DNA of 64,000 nt from Allorhodopirellula heiligendammensis (GTDB lineage Bacteria > Planctomycetota > Planctomycetia > Pirellulales > Pirellulaceae): the NCBI RefSeq assembly GCF_007860105.1, contig NZ_SJPU01000001.1, forward strand, positions 1-64,000. Reading direction: 5' to 3'. The translations under genes and the position numbers were made by a program. Below the pieces are notes generated by a model that was not told the origin of the DNA, did no database searches, and was given only the letters and a program-made list of their open reading frames with translations. This document shows, one piece after another, positions 61,416 through 64,000 of this stretch; positions within the stretch are counted from its first letter, which is position 1; every line of letters begins with the position of its first letter.

Positions 61416-63056
61416 ATGTCAGACTTCATCCCCACGACAGCTCCGTTCAGTGAAGATCAACGCGCTTGGCTCAATGGTTTCTTTGCTGGATTGACCGGCA
61501 TTCAGACCGAGGGGAATCCGGCTGCGGTCGTCCAGGCGTTGGGGATTGGAGGGGCGACCGCGGTTGCCGAACCGGAACCCGAGGAAGAGGAATTCGCGTG
61601 GCGTGATTCCTCATTGCCCATCGTCGAACGCGTAGGCTTGGCCGACGGCCACCCCACCGAACGGAAACTGATGGCCGCGATGGCACAACTCGACTGCGGT
61701 TCCTGCGGCTACGTCTGCCAAACATACGGTGAGGCCATCGCCAAGGGCGAAGAAACGAACCTGACACTGTGCAGCCCTGGTGGCAAGGAAACCAAACAGA
61801 TGATCAAGAAGATCCTCGCTGAGAGCAAAGGGAGCGGTTCTTCAGGGAACGTCGACTCCGGTGCATCTTCCGGTGACCTGCGGAATGGTACCGAGTCACG
61901 AAACGGTGCTGCAGCGAGTCGCAATGGTGCGGCTGCCCAATGGTCGCGTAACAATCCTTTTTCGGCGAAACTGATTGAGTCGCGGCCGCTAAACTTGGAA
62001 GGATCAGCCAAAGATACCCGCCACGTTGTGATCGATCTGACCGGGTCGGGATTGAAATACAACGTGGGCGATGCTCTGGGCGTTCTTCCAAGCAATTGCC
62101 CTGACCTGGCGACGAAGCTCATTGATTCGATCGCCGCTGATTCGCAAATCTCAGTGGCCACCCCATCGGGCAATACCAAGACGCTCTTGCAGGCACTCTG
62201 TGAAGACTACTGTCTCAAAGACCCCAGTGATGAGTTGATCGAACTACTAGCAGGGCGAATCCAAGATGCGTCAGCCAAGGCGACACTGACATTGATGCTG
62301 GAGGAAGGCGTGCCGGATGGGTTCGATGTGCTCGACGTGCTCGAAGTCGCTCAGGGCGTGACAGTGACTGCGACAGAGGTAATCGAGACACTCGATCCCC
62401 TCAATCCGCGTCTGTATTCCATCGCCAGCAGCATGAAACGGGTTGGTGATCAAGTCCATCTGACCGTCGGCAAAGTCGTGTACGAGCGTGAAGGCCGTGT
62501 TCGCAAGGGTGTCGCTAGCACCATGTTGGCCGATCGCGTGTCGACGGGTGAAACCGTCCGCGTCTTCGTGCAGCCCAATCACGCTGGCTTTACCGTCCCA
62601 TCAGCAGCTGACACCCCCATGATCATGGTCGGCCCCGGCACCGGGATTGCTCCCTTCCTCTCGTTCTTGCAAGAGCGTGCGGAGTCGAACGCGCCGGGCA
62701 GCAATTGGCTGTTCTTTGGTGACCAACATGAAGCCTTCGATTTCCTCTACCGTGAAGAACTTGAGGAGTACGTTGGCAATGGTCTATTAACGCGTCTGGA
62801 CACCGCGTTTAGCCGCGACGATGAACGCAAAGTTTACGTCCAAGACCGGATGCGCGAACAAGCTGCTGAAATTTGGCAGTGGCTGGAATCGGGAGCTGCA
62901 TTCTATGTCTGCGGCGACGCCTCCCGCATGGCCCGGGACGTCGACAAGGCATTGCACGACATCGCTGTATCCGCAGGCGGCCTATCCGCCGCAGATGCTG
63001 CCGCATATGTCAAGCAACTGAGCACCAGTGGCCGCTACCACCGCGACGTCTACTGA
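61416..63056 (+). CDS. sulfite reductase flavoprotein-like with N-terminal FeS domain
   Basis: A 546-residue protein. Residues 85-130 carry CGSCGYVCQTYGEAIAKGEE then LCSPGG, a four-Cys iron-sulfur motif of the PF04060 kind. From about 185 a CysJ/FNR-like reductase follows: HVVIDLTGSGLKYNVGDALGVLPSN, RLYSIASSM for FAD, VGPGTGIAPFLSFL and YVCGDASRMARDV for NADPH. There is no flavodoxin domain, so the FeS domain may take its place and pass electrons to the siroheme reductase. It is likely the electron donor for NirA. Confidence 0.85.
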   Translation: MSDFIPTTAPFSEDQRAWLNGFFAGLTGIQTEGNPAAVVQALGIGGATAVAEPEPEEEEFAWRDSSLPIVERVGLADGHPTERKLMAAMAQLDCGSCGYVCQTYGEAIAKGEETNLTLCSPGGKETKQMIKKILAESKGSGSSGNVDSGASSGDLRNGTESRNGAAASRNGAAAQWSRNNPFSAKLIESRPLNLEGSAKDTRHVVIDLTGSGLKYNVGDALGVLPSNCPDLATKLIDSIAADSQISVATPSGNTKTLLQALCEDYCLKDPSDELIELLAGRIQDASAKATLTLMLEEGVPDGFDVLDVLEVAQGVTVTATEVIETLDPLNPRLYSIASSMKRVGDQVHLTVGKVVYEREGRVRKGVASTMLADRVSTGETVRVFVQPNHAGFTVPSAADTPMIMVGPGTGIAPFLSFLQERAESNAPGSNWLFFGDQHEAFDFLYREELEEYVGNGLLTRLDTAFSRDDERKVYVQDRMREQAAEIWQWLESGAAFYVCGDASRMARDVDKALHDIAVSAGGLSAADAAAYVKQLSTSGRYHRDVY

Positions 63057-63166
63057 GACGCCATGGGGACAGTCCGCTTGAAAGCGTGCCCCTCGTGAGC
63101 TGATGAGCGTCGTGCTCGACGCATGACGCCGCAGATTCGCACACAGCGGTTCACGTGAGACAACCT

Positions 63167-63403
63167 TCAGAACAATGAATTTGGAGAGACGTCAGCGGCG
63201 CGTTTGGCGATCCCCTCCGCTGTCTCTCGATCCATCCGGCGCAGCAGGAACCAACGCTGCCATAGCCCCGACGCGTTCCATTCCTCGGCATTGTTCTGTT
63301 CGATTTCACGGCGAACCTCCGCGTCGATCCCCGAGAGCAAGCGACGACGTCCGTCAACTACAAATGCCGCTGTCGTGCCATGGATCTTGCTGGAGCGAAA
63401 CAT
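63167..63403 (-). CDS. small conserved hypothetical protein
   Basis: A 78-residue basic protein: MFRSSKIHGTTAAFVVDGRR then a helical stretch (LLSGIDAEVRREIEQNNAEEWNASGLWQRWFLLRRMDRETAE). The regular Glu/Arg pattern and good length support a real gene. No known family. It is convergent with the end of the operon. Confidence 0.6.
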   Translation of the reverse strand: MFRSSKIHGTTAAFVVDGRRRLLSGIDAEVRREIEQNNAEEWNASGLWQRWFLLRRMDRETAEGIAKRAADVSPNSLF

Positions 63404-63914
63404 ACTAATCTCGTTTGAATGAGGTTGCTAATCGGCGTTCATCCTACCTCTGTCAGGACGTCAATTCTACTCATAAAAATTTGATCGCGCGTTTTTAAGT
63501 GCGGGTGGTTCCACGGATTGTTGCCCCCGCACGGCGAAGCGTGGTAGGTCGAGTATCGAGCTTTCTACATGATCTCCGGGGACGACCGACCGCCCAACGT
63601 GACATCCCAGTCCAAGCTAATTGCCTCGTTTCGAACGCGGCTCTCCGCTATCAAACGCTCCCCGAATTCGGCGGCGTGGGCAATCACCTGAGAAGGCTTG
63701 CCAGCACTTAAGTAAAAGCCGCTCAGACGCTCGCACGGGTGAGACAGCGCCAAGCCCTCTGAAACCCGTGTCAAAGAGTTCGCGAGCCAATTTGAAAAAT
63801 CCAGATACAATACGCCCATGGGCGTATTGCCAAGGGCTATCATGGGTGGCTGGTTGTGTTCCGCCACGGGATTTCTGACGAAACCCACCCCAATTCTTTT
63901 TTGGAGATTTCAAC
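63404..63914. other. intergenic region before the last gene
   Basis: About 510 bases with no convincing gene. It contains the palindrome at 63808-63829 and the upstream region of the gene at 63915. Other frames have unbiased composition and are not supported. Confidence 0.5.
63808..63829. promoter_or_regulatory. 22-bp perfect palindrome, candidate operator
   Basis: The half-site CAATACGCCCA is followed immediately by its exact reverse complement, about 85 bases upstream of the gene at 63915. A TACAAT at 63806-63811 could be a -10 element overlapping it. A perfect 22-bp palindrome is unlikely by chance in this window, so a dimeric regulator site is plausible. Confidence 0.5.
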
Positions 63915-64000
63915 ATGTCGCAGACGGCCGTGCCCGAGATCCCACCTGGTCCCGAAGCTACGCTCAGTGACGACGATGTCCAGGCGGTGGATCGGTTGGG
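63915..64000 (+). CDS. start of an unidentified gene, cut by window end
   Basis: ATG 63915 has a good GGAG site about 9 bases upstream. The visible 28 residues (MSQTAVPEIPPGPEATLSDD and on) are Pro/Asp-rich and not diagnostic. The product cannot be named. The upstream palindrome may control it. Confidence 0.7.
   Translation, partial: MSQTAVPEIPPGPEATLSDDDVQAVDRL

Noticed and set aside
63565-63900. Several frames of 80-107 codons before the last gene
   Set aside because: Composition is unlike neighbouring genes and they overlap the palindrome and likely promoter.
1-64000. CRISPR arrays or rRNA genes
   Set aside because: No regularly spaced direct repeats and no rRNA-like sequence were seen.

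Overview
The window looks like chromosomal DNA of a planctomycete, probably a Rhodopirellula-like member of the Pirellulaceae. The evidence is moderate-to-high GC with long gene-dense runs, an ECF-sigma/protein-kinase fusion, many small REP-like palindromes with a REP-associated transposase, fusion proteins rare outside this phylum, and a cytoplasmic nitrate-assimilation operon built on a membrane-anchored ferredoxin subunit. No species-level marker is visible. Much of the window (about 1-51 kb) is accessory DNA with decayed or truncated genes. From about 51.3 kb onward it is more ordinary core genome (tRNA-Val, infC, nitrate assimilation).

Region by region: 322-1564 holds a small conserved protein and a DUF6745-type leucine-rich protein. 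1697-7755 is a translationally coupled STM4015-STM4014-HAD-STM4013-STM4012-STM4011 locus with two radical SAM enzymes, an ATP-grasp-like protein and a sulfatase-fold hydrolase; its product is unknown. A ferredoxin and a sigma/kinase fusion follow. 9.9-11.8 kb is an RNA repair pair (HD-Pnk and RNA ligase). 11.9-14.8 kb holds a truncated OsmC, an unknown 564-residue protein and a SEC-C protein. 14.8-23.2 kb is the most striking part: a hairpin-rich non-coding stretch, a small ORF, an XRE regulator, a retron-type reverse transcriptase, a secreted papain-like/acyl-CoA dehydrogenase fusion, a 1300-residue membrane patatin phospholipase and a rhodanese. All are on the same strand with short gaps or overlaps.

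23.2-29.4 kb mixes gene remnants (recombinase, internally deleted phosphoesterase, truncated ATPase) with a DUF457 membrane protein, a bacterial PARG-like protein and a DEDDh exonuclease. 29.4-33.2 kb is a tight five-gene minus-strand operon: R2K ATP-grasp, macro domain, acyl-carrier-protein/FGE fusion, alpha/beta hydrolase and a one-helix membrane protein. 33.5-39.8 kb holds stand-alone metabolic and regulatory genes (GNAT, PhzF, YdeI, a YdeI-CsaA fusion, acetyltransferase, SDR, AraC, ACT protein). 39.8-45.5 kb has a metallo-beta-lactamase-fold hydrolase, EgtB with a 5'-truncated EgtD, a REP/RAYT unit and a Tat-exported protein. 45.8-51.1 kb carries a protein with two complete SF1 helicase modules, then a DUF1016 nuclease with an hsdM remnant beside a tRNA-Val gene.

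How the genes may work together: the retron, patatin, RNA repair, R2K/macro, dual-helicase and DUF1016 genes resemble a defence or nucleic-acid-damage accessory region, but this is inferred from families and context only. The final operon encodes nitrate reductase, nitrite reductase and their electron-transfer partners. All family assignments come from reading motifs by eye; no database search was run.
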